DNA from: CAYUVV01 sp964461325
Lineage (GTDB): Bacteria > Patescibacteriota > Minisyncoccia > Phycocordibacterales > JACOZG01
DNA length: 7,362 nucleotides
NCBI GenBank assembly: GCA_964461325.1
Contig: CAYWTW010000036.1
Span: forward strand, 1-7,362
Direction: 5' to 3'
Numbering within the stretch: position 1 is the first letter of the stretch; every line of letters begins with the position of its first letter. Shown here piece by piece: positions 6,028-7,362 of this stretch. The translations under genes and the position numbers were made by a program. Below the pieces are notes generated by a model. The model saw only the letters and a list, made by a program, of their open reading frames with translations. It had not been told where the DNA came from and made no database searches.

Positions 6028-7362
6028 GTTGGCTGATTCGTCGTAGTCGAAATCTAACTCCGATTGACCCGGATCAAATTTTTTTGGATTCAAGCAATTT
6101 GCCGGCGTTCGATACGCAGCAATTTGAAGGTCGGTTGGAAAAACCGATTACCAAGCCCGTTTTCTATTTGATGCTTGGCGGTTTTGGCGCTTTGTTGACG
6201 ATTTTTTTAATTCAGAGTTGGAGTTTGCAGGTAGCTCGCGGAGAATATTTTGCCGAATTGGGGCAGAATAACACTTTGCGCCACGAACCATTATTTGCCG
6301 AACGGGGAGCGATTCTCGATCGTCATCACCAAACTCTGGTTTGGAATGATAATGGACGACAATACTTGCCGCGAGAGGGCTTCGGCCACTTGTTGGGCTA
6401 CCTTGGTTATCCGTCCCAAGAAGAAATCGAGGCCCACCTCTTGTTGCCGAAAGAGTTGATTGGTCGAGAGGGGGTAGAAAACTGGTTTGATGAATCGTTG
6501 CGGGGTGAACGCGGTATCAAAATCGAAGAAATTAATGTCGCTGGCCAGATTGAAACTGATCACGTTATCAATCCGCCGCAATCCGGTCAGAATCTTGTCT
6601 TGACGATTGATCGTGATGCCCAAGCCGAATTATTTCGATTGATTAAACAGACCGCGACGGAACGAGGTTTCGCGGCTGGGGCCGGAATCATGATGGACGT
6701 TACTTCCGGCGAAGTTTTGGCGTTGACCAGTTATCCGGAATATGAACCTAGAATATTAACTACCGGGCGAGAACCGGAGCGGATTAAATCTTTGGTCAAT
6801 GATCCCACCAAACCGTTTTTGAATCGGGTGTTGTTTGGCCTCTATACGCCCGGCTCGATTATTAAACCAATTATCGCTATCGGCGCTCTGGCGGAAGGTC
6901 TGGTCGAGGCTGGCGACCAATTTTTTAGTTCCGGAGAGCTGGTGATACCTAATCCTTATTTTCCGGACCAGCCGAGCATTTTTCGAGATTGGAAGGCCCA
7001 CGGCTGGGTAGATTTGCCGCGCGCTCTGGCTGTGTCATCAAACATTTATTTCTACACCATCGGCGGTGGTTTTGGCGAACAAGTTGGTCTAGGGGTTAGT
7101 CGGATTGAACGTTATGCTCGGCTTTTTGGTCTGGGGGCTGGAGTTTCCGTCGCGGGAGAAATTTCCGCGGCGGGGACGGTTCCTAGTCCGGATTGGAAGG
7201 CGTTGGTTTTTGGCCAGGATGATCCGTGGCGTTTGGGTGATACTTATCACGCCGCCATCGGCCAGTTTGGTTTTCAAGTTACACCGTTGCAAATGGTTCG
7301 TCTGGCGGCGGCTTTAGCTAGCGGCCGTTTATTCGAACCAACCTTAACGCAGCAGATTAAGT
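6024..7362 (+). CDS. mrdA: Penicillin-binding protein 2, elongasome transpeptidase (3' partial)
   Basis: Class B PBP that cross-links peptidoglycan during lateral growth, working with a RodA-type glycosyltransferase. 446 residues are visible and the frame is open at the window end. A cytoplasmic N-terminus of about 45 residues, longer than the roughly 20 usual, contains DPDQIFLDSSNLP (16-28) and FEGRLEKPITK (34-44). One membrane helix follows at about 47-68. The pedestal begins with ERGAILDR (93-100) and reaches GREGVENWFDESLRG (147-161) after only about 50 residues, far shorter than in E. coli PBP2. The transpeptidase domain has GIMMDVTSGEVLAL, then the SxxK motif SIIK with nucleophile Ser278 and Lys281, the SxN motif SSN (338-340), and GDTYHAAIGQFGFQVTPLQ, where the usual GQG is GQF (413-415). 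The KTG motif would lie just beyond the window. The ATG overlaps the preceding stop as ATGA, with no Shine-Dalgarno sequence. SxxK, SxN and the mre context make PBP2 more likely than FtsI. Confidence 0.93.
   Translation, partial: MSWLIRRSRNLTPIDPDQIFLDSSNLPAFDTQQFEGRLEKPITKPVFYLMLGGFGALLTIFLIQSWSLQVARGEYFAELGQNNTLRHEPLFAERGAILDRHHQTLVWNDNGRQYLPREGFGHLLGYLGYPSQEEIEAHLLLPKELIGREGVENWFDESLRGERGIKIEEINVAGQIETDHVINPPQSGQNLVLTIDRDAQAELFRLIKQTATERGFAAGAGIMMDVTSGEVLALTSYPEYEPRILTTGREPERIKSLVNDPTKPFLNRVLFGLYTPGSIIKPIIAIGALAEGLVEAGDQFFSSGELVIPNPYFPDQPSIFRDWKAHGWVDLPRALAVSSNIYFYTIGGGFGEQVGLGVSRIERYARLFGLGAGVSVAGEISAAGTVPSPDWKALVFGQDDPWRLGDTYHAAIGQFGFQVTPLQMVRLAAALASGRLFEPTLTQQIK

Noticed and set aside
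6250..6623. Small plus- and minus-strand frames within the PBP2 gene region
   Set aside because: The continuous PBP2 frame from 6024 contains the helix, pedestal and catalytic motifs; the others show no coding features.

Overview
The window is a dense, one-strand (+) block of cell-envelope genes, most likely from a Candidate Phyla Radiation (Patescibacteria, Parcubacteria-like) bacterium. The assignment is inferred from several traits together: a short prolyl-tRNA synthetase with no editing insertion directly before mreB, a compact MurC, a membrane-anchored DUF4015-type glycosidase-like protein, a miniature membrane protein where mreD is expected, and a penicillin-binding protein 2 (PBP2) with a strongly shortened pedestal. 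No 16S gene or other taxonomic marker is present, so the assignment is moderate. Base composition is roughly balanced and looks uniform. No insertion sequence, integrase, CRISPR array, tRNA or rRNA was seen.

Layout: 1-1194 is the 3' part of murC, cut by the window edge. 1203-1436 encodes a 77-residue two-helix membrane protein of unknown function. 1393-2628 encodes an N-terminally anchored DUF4015 (putative glycoside hydrolase, TIM-barrel) protein that overlaps it. 2641 (more likely 2650)-3918 is proS. 3911-4963 is mreB, 4944-5780 mreC, 5770-6027 an 85-residue membrane protein in the mreD slot, and 6024 to the window end is the 5' part of the PBP2 gene (mrdA), cut before its KTG motif.

The genes fit one theme. 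MurC makes UDP-MurNAc-L-Ala in the cytoplasm. MreB, MreC, the small membrane protein and PBP2 would form the elongasome that guides and performs lateral-wall synthesis. The DUF4015 protein could act on an extracytoplasmic glycan. proS is the odd member, translationally overlapped with mreB. From proS onward every junction overlaps (8, 20, 11 and 4 nt), and the largest gap in the window is 12 nt, so there is no room for intergenic regulators. Two promoter-like elements sit where they would make transcripts starting at, or within a nucleotide or two of, a start codon (1203 and 2650), and Shine-Dalgarno sequences are mostly weak or absent.

No wholly new system is evident. The points most worth following are the missing pedestal segment of PBP2 combined with the miniature MreD-position protein, the two possible leaderless promoters, and a perfect all-G/C 13-bp hairpin inside murC.
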